Shown here: positions 18,010-25,880 of the stretch, piece by piece
How positions within the stretch are numbered: position 1 is the stretch's first letter
How the letters are laid out: every line of letters starts with the position of its first letter
Position numbers and translations under genes: made by a program
From: Thermoproteota archaeon
GTDB taxonomy: Archaea; Korarchaeota; Korarchaeia; Korarchaeales; Korarchaeaceae
NCBI GenBank assembly: GCA_015522685.1
Contig: WALU01000005.1
Location: 1-51,951 of the forward strand
Direction: 5' to 3'
DNA length: 51,951 bases
Notes under the pieces: generated by a model
Seen by the model: the letters and a program-made list of their open reading frames with translations, nothing else
What the model was told of the DNA's origin: nothing
The model's database searches: none

Positions 18010-19970
18010 GAAAGGTCTTTAGAGAGCTTACAAATTTAGAACATGCTTATGAGATACTAATGAAATATGAACCACCGCGTAGCATAGAAGAAGTCCCATT
18101 AACCGAAGCTATAGCTAGGGTCCTAGCAGAAGATGTTATATCTGATGTTGATGTTCCTGGGTTCGATAGATCGGCCTTAGATGGATATGCCGTGAGGGCA
18201 GAGGATACTTTTTGGGCAGATGAAGAAAATTCAGTTAAACTGGAAGTAAAAGGTAGGTCTGCAGCAGGTCATCCATTTAATGGAGAAATTGGAGAGCTAG
18301 AGGCTATAGAGATAGCCACCGGAGCCCCTCTTCCAAGAGGAGCGAATGCAGTAGTTATAGAGGAAGATACAGTAAGAGAAGATGATTTACATATACTCGT
18401 CTTAAGAGCTGTATCTCCTGGTGAGAACATACATGGAGCTGGTTCAGATATAAGAAGAGGAGAAACTGTCGTATATCGAGGCACCATCCTCTCAGCTAGG
18501 GAGATAGGAGCTTTAGCTGCCGTAGGCAGAGAAAAAGTGAAAGTATATGCTAAGCCCAAGGTAGGCATATTCTCAACAGGTGATGAGCTAGTTAGTCCAG
18601 GAGGGAGGTTGGACTTCGGAAAGATTTACGATGTAAATTCTTATACTATCTTCAGTTCCATAATTAGCGATGGAGGTGCACCTGAGAGATTAGGAATTTT
18701 ACCAGATAAATACGATCAGATGAAAGAGGAAATAGAGAAGGCTCTAGAGAAATATGATCTTTTGCTCCTTTCAGGTAGCACCAGCGTCGGAGCTGGAGAT
18801 GTTATGTACAGAATATTGCAGGAACTCGGTCCTCCAGGAGTTTTGGTTCATGGTATAGCAATACACCCAGGAAAGCCTACTGTAATAGCCGAAGCAAGAG
18901 GTAAGCTTATAATAGGCCTTCCTGGGTATCCTACAAGCTCTCTCTCCATATATCAAGCTCTAGTATCTCCAATTATTAAAAAGTGGAGCGGTAGATCTAT
19001 AGAAGGGCCCCAAACTATTGAAGCCATTGCTGCTGAGAGGATATTTGGTGAGAAAGGGAGAAAGGATCTATTACCAGTCCACGTGATAAAAGATGAGGAG
19101 TTCCTAACATTTCCAGTCCCTACGGGATCAGAAGCGATAACTACCCTTTCTAGGGCAGATGGATATATAATAATGGAAAAAAATCAGGAGATAGTAGAAG
19201 AAGGTGAAAAGGTATCAGTGCATCTTTACAAGGGCACCAGAATCTCAGATATATCAGTGATAGGAAGTCACTGCCTCGGATTAGAACTACTACTAGCAGA
19301 GCTTAGAGATAGAGGCTATCAGGTTAAGGTAGTCTTTTTAGGATCTACTGGCGGATTTAAGGCAATAGGTAGGAGGGAAGCCGATATAGCTGGTGTTCAT
19401 GCACTAGATCCCGAAACCTGGGAATATAACGTACCTTTCATGGGTAAATTCTCGCTGGAGAGTAAGGTTTCCTTAGTTAGAGGATATATTAGAGAGCAAG
19501 GGCTTATCTTACCTAGAGGGAATCCTAAGGAAATAGAATCCTTGAGAGATTTGTTAGAGAGAGACGATCTCACCTTCATAAATAGGAATAAAGGATCTGG
19601 AACAAGAATGCTCTTCGACGCATTAATTGAGAGAGAAGCTAAGGCTCTTGGCATGTCGTCCAAGGAAGCCATTAAGAGAATTAAAGGATATTGGAGTGAG
19701 GTTAAGTCTCATAGCGCCGTTGCAGCGGCGGTGTATTATGGTCTAGCAGATGTTGGTTTAGGGATAAAGACTGCCGCTGCTCTCTATGATCTCGATTTCA
19801 TTCATCTTGCTAATGAAAGATATGATTTCTTAGTAAGAAAGACTTCTTTGAGAAAGGAAGCAGTAAAGAGCTTCTTGAGTCTATTAAAAGATCCTAATAT
19901 AGTAAAAAGGCTGAATTCTCTTGAAGGAATAAACGTCGATGAATATCTCGGTCAAGTCATAGCCCTCTAA
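18006..19970 (+). CDS. moeA: MoeA fused to a periplasmic-binding-protein-like domain
   Basis: Second MoeA, 654 residues from the ATG at 18006. That ATG is preceded by GGAGGTG at the right distance, so the GTG at 17994 is less likely. Residues 1-400 are MoeA (DVPGFDRSALDGYAVRA, EIATGAPLPRGANAV, FSTGDELVSPGG, LSGSTSVGAGD, VHGIAIHPGKPT, GLPGYPTSSLS). About 410-654 is a PBP-like domain (IGSHCLGLELLLAELRDRG, INRNKGSGTRMLFDALI, HSAVAAAVYYGLADVGLGI) of the type that in ModE-like or LysR proteins senses small ligands. The fusion is known in archaea and may sense the metal oxyanion or pterin (inference). Its stop overlaps the convergent moaB gene by 14 bases. Confidence 0.92.
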   Translation: MRKVFRELTNLEHAYEILMKYEPPRSIEEVPLTEAIARVLAEDVISDVDVPGFDRSALDGYAVRAEDTFWADEENSVKLEVKGRSAAGHPFNGEIGELEAIEIATGAPLPRGANAVVIEEDTVREDDLHILVLRAVSPGENIHGAGSDIRRGETVVYRGTILSAREIGALAAVGREKVKVYAKPKVGIFSTGDELVSPGGRLDFGKIYDVNSYTIFSSIISDGGAPERLGILPDKYDQMKEEIEKALEKYDLLLLSGSTSVGAGDVMYRILQELGPPGVLVHGIAIHPGKPTVIAEARGKLIIGLPGYPTSSLSIYQALVSPIIKKWSGRSIEGPQTIEAIAAERIFGEKGRKDLLPVHVIKDEEFLTFPVPTGSEAITTLSRADGYIIMEKNQEIVEEGEKVSVHLYKGTRISDISVIGSHCLGLELLLAELRDRGYQVKVVFLGSTGGFKAIGRREADIAGVHALDPETWEYNVPFMGKFSLESKVSLVRGYIREQGLILPRGNPKEIESLRDLLERDDLTFINRNKGSGTRMLFDALIEREAKALGMSSKEAIKRIKGYWSEVKSHSAVAAAVYYGLADVGLGIKTAAALYDLDFIHLANERYDFLVRKTSLRKEAVKSFLSLLKDPNIVKRLNSLEGINVDEYLGQVIAL

Positions 19971-20469
19971 TTAGGTAGATAAGATGCGGAGCTTCAGGCA
20001 ATATTAATTTTTTCAGGGCTAGTTCTAAGCCATCTGGGGATCCAGGAAGGAGGAATATAAGGGATTTCTCGTAAGTACCGGCCATTGATCTGCTAGCTAT
20101 AGCTGCGCTACCTATTTGAGAGTAGCTCAGCCATCTGAAAAGCTCACCAAATCCAGGTATTTCTTTATCAAGAAGAGGTTTTATTGCATCTGGCGTCACG
20201 TCAGTAGGATGCAAGCCTGTTCCTCCGCTGAAGATTATAACATCAGAATCCTTGGCTGCTTCCTTCATTGCAGTTATTATCAAATCCTTTTTATCAGGTA
20301 TTACCTCTCTTCTCACTAATATATGCCCTGATTTAATAATGAGTTTCTCGGCTAGGTCACCGGATACATCTGATTTACTTTTATCTTTAAATCTTGAGGT
20401 ACTCACTATGAATAGGGAGAAAGAGACTTGTTTTGGTGCCTTGCTCTTATGTTCCATAGGAACTGACAT
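19957..20469 (-). CDS. moaB: Molybdopterin adenylyltransferase MoaB/MogA
   Basis: Adenylates molybdopterin, preparing it for MoeA. The 170-residue protein has the MogA fold with SLFIVSTSRFKDKSKSDVSG, the nucleotide/pterin motif IFSGGTGLHPTDVTPDA, PGFGELFRWLSYSQIGSAAIASRS and LLPGSPDGLELAL. ATG at 20469 is the start. It is read toward moeA and overlaps its end by 14 bases, so the three cofactor genes sit together but from two promoters. Confidence 0.93.
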   Translation of the reverse strand: MSVPMEHKSKAPKQVSFSLFIVSTSRFKDKSKSDVSGDLAEKLIIKSGHILVRREVIPDKKDLIITAMKEAAKDSDVIIFSGGTGLHPTDVTPDAIKPLLDKEIPGFGELFRWLSYSQIGSAAIASRSMAGTYEKSLIFLLPGSPDGLELALKKLILPEAPHLIYLIRGL

Positions 20470-20529
20470 ATAGTTTTAAGGAAGATTTAGCTTAATATTC
20501 TTATATCTAGCTTAACCTAAAGTAATATA

Positions 20530-20905
20530 ATGATAAATCCATTTTTCCTGAGCTAGAGGATTATCTTACTGTAATTTGCAGGTTAGAAGGAGGGAAGAAA
20601 AGACTATGAGGGTAAAAGAAGGTGAATGTATGGCTCTCTATCATTATAGATTAGGCTAGGCGTTCGTCCAGTATGAGGCTGGTTCATTATAAGAAATATT
20701 GCTGCATAGATTCGATGACCAGAGAAGAGGAGGTTGCAGTATCTACCCTTAAAAGGAGGAAGTTTTCTTTAATTTCCCAATAAAAGTACTAGGAATAGAG
20801 AGCGAAATACGGAGCTTGCTGGATAGAGTACGGAGCCGGGGAGGATACCGTTCTCAGAGTTTCAGCTTTAACCAAGTTTCTTACTAGCTGTTTCAATGAA
20901 TTTAA
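20530..20905 (+). pseudogene. Decayed DtxR/MntR-family metal-dependent repressor
   Basis: Pieces of one DtxR-type protein lie in order in different frames with stops between them: MINPFF from the ATG at 20530, PELEDYLTVICRLEGG at 20547, RLG then VRP at about 20650-20670, LVHYKKYCCIDSMTREEEVA plus VSTLKRRKF at 20673-20780, FPIKVLGIE at 20774, and DTVLRVSALTKF with TSCFNEF up to 20905. The order matches the family (winged helix ELEDYLxxIxxLE, LVHYxxYxGIxLTxEGxxxA, then KVLGI and the dimerisation helix). The recognition-helix segment after VRP is deleted. It accounts for most of the 578-base gap between moaB and ferredoxin. Family identity is by eye; no intact copy is in the window. Confidence 0.7.
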
Positions 20906-20923
20906 TCATAAATTTGAGAAATA

Positions 20924-20933
20924 TTTATATAAA
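20924..20933 (+). promoter_or_regulatory. TATA-like box upstream of ferredoxin
   Basis: TTTATATAAA is the strongest TATA match before the ferredoxin gene and would start a transcript near 20955 with a leader of about 100 bases. A weaker GTTAAATA at 21008-21015 would give a leader of under 25 bases. Confidence 0.45.
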
Positions 20934-21056
20934 GCTGGATAATAACTCAGTAGTATATATCCTAGCATATAATACTATATATAGTTAATTTATGCGACCA
21001 TAAAAAAGTTAAATAGAATTCAGATCACTATATCCAAGCCCATAGAGGTGTTGAAT

Positions 21057-21284
21057 ATGGCTAAGTACAGGATAGTTCATGATAGGGAATCTTGCATAGC
21101 TGATGGTGTGTGCGCTTCCCTATGTCCCGACAACTGGATAATAGCAGATGACGGTTTAGCCAAACCCTTGAAGACAGAGCTAGATGATCTGGGATGTAAT
21201 ATGGAAGCCGCTCAGGCTTGCCCAGTAAATATAATTCACATCTATGAGATCAAGGAAGATGGAAGCGAAGTTCAACTGATATAA
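21057..21284 (+). CDS. Ferredoxin, single 4Fe-4S, Pyrococcus type
   Basis: A 75-residue electron carrier. The motif CIADGVCASLCPD matches the Pyrococcus furiosus ferredoxin, in which an Asp replaces one cluster cysteine; here the Asp is in the same place. The third cluster Cys is in ACPVNIIHI, and the remaining two Cys (in SLCP and LGCNM) match the pair that forms a disulfide in that protein. It is therefore a plausible acceptor for the aldehyde oxidoreductase at 8.7 kb. The start chosen is ATG at 21057 after GAGGTG; GTG at 21048 overlaps that site. A T-rich stretch at 21289-21297 may end transcription. Confidence 0.93.
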   Translation: MAKYRIVHDRESCIADGVCASLCPDNWIIADDGLAKPLKTELDDLGCNMEAAQACPVNIIHIYEIKEDGSEVQLI

Positions 21285-21302
21285 AACTATTTTTCTAATT
21301 GT

Positions 21303-21629
21303 ATAGGGTGATGGGCTCCCCCAAGGTGGATGGAAGTTAGGGAGCCCCCTTCTTTCCCTCCTAGACACTCACCCCAGCTAATTGGTAGCGCCATCCGTCC
21401 ATCTTAGGGCTGCTCCCTTCCGGGCCTAACCCTCTTCGGTGGTAAAAGGGCTTATCCCATCCCTCCGGATGAGATCGCCCCACCGGTGGCCCACCAGCGC
21501 CAAGGATCATCAGTCTAGAAGGGAGAGGATTACTCCCATCCCTCCACCGCTCTTGGAGGTTACTGGTCCCAGCATTAGCCTTCCGGTCAAGGGGATGGCT
21601 GCCCCCCCAGCCCTACCCCACCACCCAGT
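21303..21629 (-). ncRNA. ffs: Signal recognition particle 7S RNA
   Basis: On the minus strand the 5' end (GGGTGGTGGG, near 21626) pairs with the 3' end (CCCATCACCC, near 21305) as helix 1 of an archaeal SRP RNA. Helix 8 is at 21407-21430 with the invariant GGCCCGGAAGGGAGCAGCC that binds SRP54. Helix 6 is at 21458-21471, CATCC-GGAG-GGATG, with a GNAR tetraloop for SRP19. The 5' domain has GGGCTGGGGGGGCAGCC. A TATA-like box sits 25 bases upstream of the 5' end. Ends are approximate to a few bases. The SRP54 gene is at 44.5-45.8 kb. Confidence 0.93.
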
Positions 21630-21645
21630 AGAAATGTATAAGATT

Positions 21646-21656
21646 GAAATAAAAAG
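21646..21656 (-). promoter_or_regulatory. TATA-like box of SRP RNA gene
   Basis: Minus strand CTTTTTATTTC is centred about 25 bases before the predicted 5' end of the SRP RNA. Confidence 0.55.
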
Positions 21657-21668
21657 GTAATAGAATGA

Positions 21669-22346
21669 TTAGTGGGAGGATAACTTCCTTACTTCATTAC
21701 CAAAGGCAATAAAAACGTCATCAGCTAACTCCGTGAATATACCTACATCTACAACCCCTGGATATAGCTTAAGTTGCTTCTCAACAGCACTTGGATCCTC
21801 TAATGGCTCACACTTAAGATCCAGTATATAGTTACCGTTATCTGAGAGAAAAATAGACCCTTCTCTCATCCTAATAATTGCTTTAGAGTCAAGAGCGCTT
21901 TCTAGAAGCTCTTTAGTCCATTCTAACCCATAAGGAAGGATTTCTATGGATAAAGGTTTTCTTGTACATAATCGATTCACTAGCTTCCTGTGATCTGCTA
22001 TTACTACATAATAATTACTATTTATCGCGAGCACTTTTTCCCTCACCAAAGCACCTCCTCCACCCTTTAGGAGGTTTAATTCACTATCTATTTCGTCAGC
22101 CCCATCTATTGTTAAGTCCGGTTTTCCATAATTTGAACCCACTACATTAAGCCCATTTTTTCTAGCAACTGACTCTATCTGACTAGATGATGGTATTACT
22201 CTAAGATCCTTAGCTAAGTTCGAAGATGCAAGTTCTTCCACAAATGTTGCGATAGTAGTTCCTGATCCAAGCCCTAATATATCAACTCCATCAACGAGAT
22301 CGAGGACATATTTAGATACTACTCTCTTTTCCATTTCAACTTGCAA
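21669..22346 (-). CDS. rpiA: Ribose-5-phosphate isomerase A
   Basis: Interconverts ribose-5-phosphate and ribulose-5-phosphate. The product (225 residues) has the RpiA motifs LGLGSGTTIATFVEEL, DLTIDGADEIDSELNLLKGGGGALVREKVLA (split here as TIDGADEID and LKGGGGALVREK), YVVIADHRKLV and VDVGIFTELADDVFIAF. The start chosen is TTG at 22346, which lies 5 bases after a GGTGA; GTG at 22355 and ATG at 22352 overlap that site. The gene follows the DRG-like GTPase with about 5 bases between. With 6-phospho-3-hexuloisomerase at 28 kb it points to pentose synthesis through the ribulose monophosphate route. Confidence 0.94.
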   Translation of the reverse strand: MQVEMEKRVVSKYVLDLVDGVDILGLGSGTTIATFVEELASSNLAKDLRVIPSSSQIESVARKNGLNVVGSNYGKPDLTIDGADEIDSELNLLKGGGGALVREKVLAINSNYYVVIADHRKLVNRLCTRKPLSIEILPYGLEWTKELLESALDSKAIIRMREGSIFLSDNGNYILDLKCEPLEDPSAVEKQLKLYPGVVDVGIFTELADDVFIAFGNEVRKLSSH

Positions 22347-22351
22347 GAGCA

Positions 22352-23518
22352 TCACCTAACTACTATCTCGACAGTATCCATATTCTCTAGAATAAAATCG
22401 GGTCCCACCTTCATAGGTGAATAGGGAAGCCTTCTGGCCCATACCTTAGCATACCTGAATCTCTCGCTGAAGGATTTATGTATGGCCTTAGCTAGATCGA
22501 TAACAGTAGATCCATGTGGTAATATCACTGCCTTTTCTGAAGGATACTTCTCATTCTTAGATTTAGTAAATATTCTGATAAGCCCCAATTCCTTCAGTAT
22601 GATATCTCCCAACTCATCTCTTGATGGTATTCCATCAGGATGGGTCACTATAGCTAGGGCCTTACCTCCAATCTTGTTTTTTAAATTCTCTATTGAAGCT
22701 TTATCATTTAGTAGATCAACTTTAGTGAGGAATATGATAAATGGCTTATATTTTTTCTCCCCAAATACGGCCTCTTCTATATCATCAAGAGTGACATAGC
22801 CTTCTATCTCTATCCATGCCCTCTCTATACCATAGAAGTGCAATATTCCTTTAATATCCTTCTCATTTCCATCGATTATTCTACCTTTATTGATTATTAT
22901 TATGGTTGGGGCTGCTTTACTCCTCTTTATCCTGACCTTTCCTCTTGGCCTCTCCAGCAGGATTCCTTTGGATTCAATAAACTTCACTAATTCCTCGAAA
23001 CGCCATGTAGGATTATCTAAAGAATCTAAGACTATCCCTAGGACATCAGCATTTCCTGCTAAGGTAACCGATAGGTTAGTAGGTCCTCCTTGTGCTTTTG
23101 GTATTATGGGAGGTACTTCCACTACTTGAATCTGAGCTCCCCTAAACTCCATCATCCCTTCCACAGGTCTGAGGGTTGAGAAAGGATTAGGAGATATCCC
23201 CACCCTAGCATTGGTTAAGGCCGAGAGTATTGTACTCCTCCCCGAGTTAGTATAACCTATAAGTACCAGTTGAGCTGCGCCTCTCTTTTCTACCATTAAG
23301 GATGGTCCTTTTGTCTTCTTATTCAATTTATGCTTTTTTATTTGTTCTCTTAGCTCAGACATTCTCCTTTTTATGAATTTTTCCATTTTCTCAGTTCCTT
23401 TATGCTTTGGAATGAGAGAGTAGAATTCCTTGAGCTTCTGTAATTTCTCCTCTGGAGTCTTTGCTTTTGAATATTCCTCCCACTTGGCTTGAGCCTCGGG
23501 AGGAATATTTGTAGGCAT
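22352..23518 (-). CDS. DRG/Obg-like GTPase with TGS domain, altered G motifs
   Basis: A 388-residue relative of the ribosome-associated DRG GTPases. Order: N-terminal helical hairpin (about 20-75), G domain (about 83-300), C-terminal TGS domain (about 315-388; AVILPHGSTVIDLAKAIHKS). G motifs are odd: the P-loop reads GYTNSGRST, with Arg where GTPases have the catalytic Lys, and the G3 site that is DLPGII in DRG reads EVPPII. The G4-like TKVDLL is kept. DRG proteins bind ribosomes and elongating complexes; this one may bind nucleotide weakly or not hydrolyse it. It overlaps MBF1 by one base (TAATG) and leads into rpiA. Confidence 0.82.
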   Translation of the reverse strand: MPTNIPPEAQAKWEEYSKAKTPEEKLQKLKEFYSLIPKHKGTEKMEKFIKRRMSELREQIKKHKLNKKTKGPSLMVEKRGAAQLVLIGYTNSGRSTILSALTNARVGISPNPFSTLRPVEGMMEFRGAQIQVVEVPPIIPKAQGGPTNLSVTLAGNADVLGIVLDSLDNPTWRFEELVKFIESKGILLERPRGKVRIKRSKAAPTIIIINKGRIIDGNEKDIKGILHFYGIERAWIEIEGYVTLDDIEEAVFGEKKYKPFIIFLTKVDLLNDKASIENLKNKIGGKALAIVTHPDGIPSRDELGDIILKELGLIRIFTKSKNEKYPSEKAVILPHGSTVIDLAKAIHKSFSERFRYAKVWARRLPYSPMKVGPDFILENMDTVEIVVR

Positions 23519-24111
23519 TATTTCTTCCTCCTCTTTTTCTTAACCTCTATGGCTTCCCCTAAGGTTATGGGCCTTGATGCTACTGGAGGCCCGTTCTCAG
23601 AAACGGCACGAGAGCTTCTTCCCAAGTTCCTTTGTATTATATTAACTTCTAATAGTTTTTCTATGTTTCTAGCTATCCCATAAGGTGGTACGACTTTCCC
23701 TGCTTCTATATTCCTCAATAGAGAGGACTTTATATTAAGAGCTGCAGCCACCTGCTCAATTGTGAGACCCAACTCTTCCCTAGTCTCTCTGATTATGCTT
23801 CCGTATCCTTCAATATAATCTACTTCTTCTATCTTTGGCCTCCTTCTTGGCAATGGTATGCCCTTTGGCTGCTTTTTTGATATCTTCCTCTTGAGAGGGG
23901 CTTGCTTTGGTTCCCTCAAATGGACTTTCGATTCTTCCTTATTTAATCTTCTTCCTCTAATCTTTCTAGCACAACTTGGGCAAACTACTGCTTTATATCC
24001 ATCCAGATCTATTATTATAGGTTTCCCAACGAATGTTCCGCCACATATTTCGCATACATAAACTTCCTCCGACAAGATCCTCCGCCCCCTAGTACAATAT
24101 GATATATTCAT
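23518..24111 (-). CDS. MBF1-like transcription factor (zinc ribbon plus HTH)
   Basis: Archaeal multiprotein-bridging-factor 1 homologue. It has a zinc ribbon at the N-terminus (VCEICGGTF...VVCPSCARKI, two C-x2-C pairs), a basic linker, and a Cro/XRE-type helix-turn-helix at about residues 105-165 (YGSIIRETREELGLTIEQVA, LRNIEAGKVVPP). MBF1 links regulators to TBP in eukaryotes; in archaea it is tied to translation and thermotolerance. The start at 24111 (ATG) gives 197 residues; a TTG at 24075 preceded by GGAGG would begin right at the zinc ribbon, as most archaeal homologues do. It heads an operon with the GTPase and rpiA and is divergent from NAC. Confidence 0.88.
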   Translation of the reverse strand: MNISYCTRGRRILSEEVYVCEICGGTFVGKPIIIDLDGYKAVVCPSCARKIRGRRLNKEESKVHLREPKQAPLKRKISKKQPKGIPLPRRRPKIEEVDYIEGYGSIIRETREELGLTIEQVAAALNIKSSLLRNIEAGKVVPPYGIARNIEKLLEVNIIQRNLGRSSRAVSENGPPVASRPITLGEAIEVKKKRRKK

Positions 24112-24151
24112 CCTTAAGGTAAACTTTAGTTTTACTAGACATGGTGATCAT

Positions 24152-24511
24152 ATGATGAGAAAGTTTAGACCTAGAGATCTTGAGAGAATGCTCAGAAGTA
24201 TGGGAGTAAAGGTTCAGAGTCTAGATGCAATAGAAGTGCTTATACGCCTCAGAGGTGGAACTTCTCTTAAAATTTCTGATCCTCAAGTATCTGTGACAAA
24301 GGTGGGAGGAGAGGAAGTTTATCAGATAATGGGTCGTGCTGAGGAGATCGTAAAGGATGAGGAAACTCAAGCATACGAGCCTTCGGAGGACGATATAGCC
24401 CTTGTATCTTCCCAGGCTAGCGTCAGTTATGAAGATGCAAGGAAAGCTCTCATTAAAGCCCAAGGAGATTTGGCTGAGGCTATATTGAAGCTTAAGGGGG
24501 AGGCTTCTTGA
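24152..24511 (+). CDS. Nascent polypeptide-associated complex (NAC) protein
   Basis: Archaeal homologue of NAC alpha, a homodimeric ribosome-bound chaperone at the exit tunnel. The 119-residue product has the NAC barrel (about 25-75, LRGGTSLKISDPQVSVTKV) and a C-terminal UBA domain (about 80-119, EDDIALVSSQASVSYEDARK). Start ATG 24152 lies 4 bases after GGTGA; the next codon is also ATG. It overlaps the HIT gene by TTGA, making a two-gene operon. Confidence 0.94.
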   Translation: MMRKFRPRDLERMLRSMGVKVQSLDAIEVLIRLRGGTSLKISDPQVSVTKVGGEEVYQIMGRAEEIVKDEETQAYEPSEDDIALVSSQASVSYEDARKALIKAQGDLAEAILKLKGEAS

Positions 24512-25038
24512 GCCCTAGGAGATTGTGGGCAGTATGGAGGATGCCTTATATAAAGCTAATTGCATCAAGGAGCAATGGAGAGTGCATATTCTGTACTTTA
24601 CCAGCAGAGAATAAAGATGAGGAGAACTTAATCCTTTATAAGTCAGATTATTGCTTTATAATACTGAATAAATATCCTTATAACCCTGGGCATTTAATGG
24701 TGGCTCCTTACCGTCATATAGCCAATTTAGATGAGCTTACAGATGAGGAAGCTCTTGACATGTGGAGATTAATTAGAATATCAATTTTAACGCTCAGAAA
24801 GGCCATGAATCCAGAGGGCTTCAATATTGGGGCTAATATAGGAAAAGATGCCGGTGCAGGATTTGAAGGACATATGCATATTCATATAGTGCCTAGGTGG
24901 AAGGGAGATACCAACTTCATGCCTGTAATAGGAAATACAAAGGTAGTCAGCGATGCTTTGAGAAATACGTACTATGAATTGAAGGAGGCGTTAGATGAGA
25001 TTTTAAAGGAGCTTCTCCTAGAGAAGTCCTCTAGATGA
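24508..25038 (+). CDS. HIT-family nucleotide hydrolase/transferase
   Basis: A 176-residue histidine-triad protein. The catalytic motif GHMHIHIVPRW (H-x-H-x-H) is at about residue 124, with CIFC near the N-terminus (a zinc-type pair seen in many HIT proteins) and NPGHLMVAPYRHIANL typical of the Fhit/Ap4A branch. Family members hydrolyse or phosphorolyse dinucleoside polyphosphates or nucleoside phosphoramidates. The TTG start at 24508 overlaps the NAC stop. The first ten residues (SPRRLWAVWR) may be extra; an in-frame ATG at MPYIKLI is the alternative. The tRNA-Pro gene starts 35 bases after the stop. Confidence 0.88.
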   Translation: MSPRRLWAVWRMPYIKLIASRSNGECIFCTLPAENKDEENLILYKSDYCFIILNKYPYNPGHLMVAPYRHIANLDELTDEEALDMWRLIRISILTLRKAMNPEGFNIGANIGKDAGAGFEGHMHIHIVPRWKGDTNFMPVIGNTKVVSDALRNTYYELKEALDEILKELLLEKSSR

Positions 25039-25073
25039 ATGTTTATTTATCTCATATCTAGAAAACATTTGGA

Positions 25074-25147
25074 GGGGCCGTAGTCTAGCTTGGTAGGATG
25101 CCGGTCTCGGGAGCCGGAGGTCCCGGGTTCAAATCCCGGCGGCCCCA
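25074..25147 (+). tRNA. tRNA-Pro (anticodon CGG)
   Basis: A 74-base cloverleaf: acceptor GGGGCCG with CGGCCCC, anticodon stem CCGGT/GCCGG with loop CTCGGGA (anticodon CGG, reads CCG), T arm CCGGG-TTCAAAT-CCCGG. A TATA-like TTTATTTAT lies about 25-30 bases upstream. No intron and no encoded CCA. Confidence 0.95.
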
Positions 25148-25210
25148 TTTCCTTAAGGAGCGTTGTATTTAGTAAAACTTATTTGAAAATCCAGACATTA
25201 TCTATTAATA

Positions 25211-25285
25211 AGCCCCGGGCGGGATTCGAACCCGCGACCTGCCGCTTACGAGGCGGCCGCTCTGACCGAGCTGAGCTACCGGGGC
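25211..25285 (-). tRNA. tRNA-Thr (anticodon CGT)
   Basis: A 75-base cloverleaf: acceptor GCCCCGG with CCGGGGC, D arm GCTC/GAGC, anticodon stem GCCGC/GCGGC with loop CTCGTAA (anticodon CGT, reads ACG), T arm GCGGG-TTCGAAT-CCCGC. Its anticodon arm is nearly the same as that of tRNA-Thr(TGT) at 12.9 kb. No intron, no encoded CCA. Confidence 0.96.
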
Positions 25286-25337
25286 ATTGATATATGCGCT
25301 GAAAAGTACTGCTATAAACTTTACTAGATGAGGGAAG

Positions 25338-25880
25338 ATGGACAATGAGGATTTAATAGTATTAGCCCTTGCAGTAGTGGCCCGAGACTTAAGCTTGGCT
25401 AAGAAGATGGCTCATTTCGCTCATGATGGAGTTCTAGAAGAGGGCGAGATGCAAGAAAAACTTAAATTACCATCAGCCGAGCTCAGGCAGCTCCTATATA
25501 GGATGCAGGATTCTAACTTAGTCGTCCAGCTTGGAACGAAGGAGGATGAGTCTGGAAATAGACTTACCTACTGGAGGATAAATAAAGATATTGCTGAGTC
25601 TTTCCTCATTAGGAGGATAAAGAACGTCCTAGATATTCTTAGAAAGAGGCGTAAAGAGGAATCTTCAGGTGAATATTATGTATGTGCCGCAGATCCAACT
25701 CATGTAAGACTTAGCTTTGATGAAGTTATAGCTAAGATGGGAGAATCCAGAGGCCTTGTATGTCCTGTATGCGGAGCTCTGCTAGAACCAGTTAATAAGG
25801 AAAAAGTACTAGAAGATCTTGACAGAATGATTGAAATATTAGAGAGAGCATTAGGTGTACTTGAAGGAGAGGCAGGTTGA
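25338..25880 (+). CDS. tfe: Transcription factor E (TFIIE-alpha homologue)
   Basis: Stabilises the open complex of archaeal RNA polymerase. The 180-residue protein has an N-terminal extended winged helix (about 1-95; GVLEEGEMQEKLKLPSAELR, YWRINKD) and a C-terminal zinc ribbon (about 113-155). The ribbon is unusual: the second half keeps CPVCG, but the first has one Cys (YYVCAADPTHVRLSF) where C-x2-C is normal, so His may serve as a ligand or zinc may be lost. A TATA-like CTATAAACTT at 25310-25320 sits about 25 bases before the ATG. It overlaps the DUF2110-like gene by 4 bases. Confidence 0.92.
   Translation: MDNEDLIVLALAVVARDLSLAKKMAHFAHDGVLEEGEMQEKLKLPSAELRQLLYRMQDSNLVVQLGTKEDESGNRLTYWRINKDIAESFLIRRIKNVLDILRKRRKEESSGEYYVCAADPTHVRLSFDEVIAKMGESRGLVCPVCGALLEPVNKEKVLEDLDRMIEILERALGVLEGEAG

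Noticed and set aside
20700-20800. RNase P RNA, because of GAGGAAGTTTTC
   Set aside because: The region is AT-rich with no other conserved RNase P segments, and the DtxR remnant explains it.
21439-21660. 73-codon plus-strand frame rich in Pro
   Set aside because: It is antisense to the SRP RNA; the clear helix 6 and helix 8 motifs on the other strand explain the GC-rich composition.
25090-25290. 66-codon frame after the HIT gene
   Set aside because: It runs through tRNA-Pro and then antisense through tRNA-Thr, so it is an artefact of two tRNA genes.
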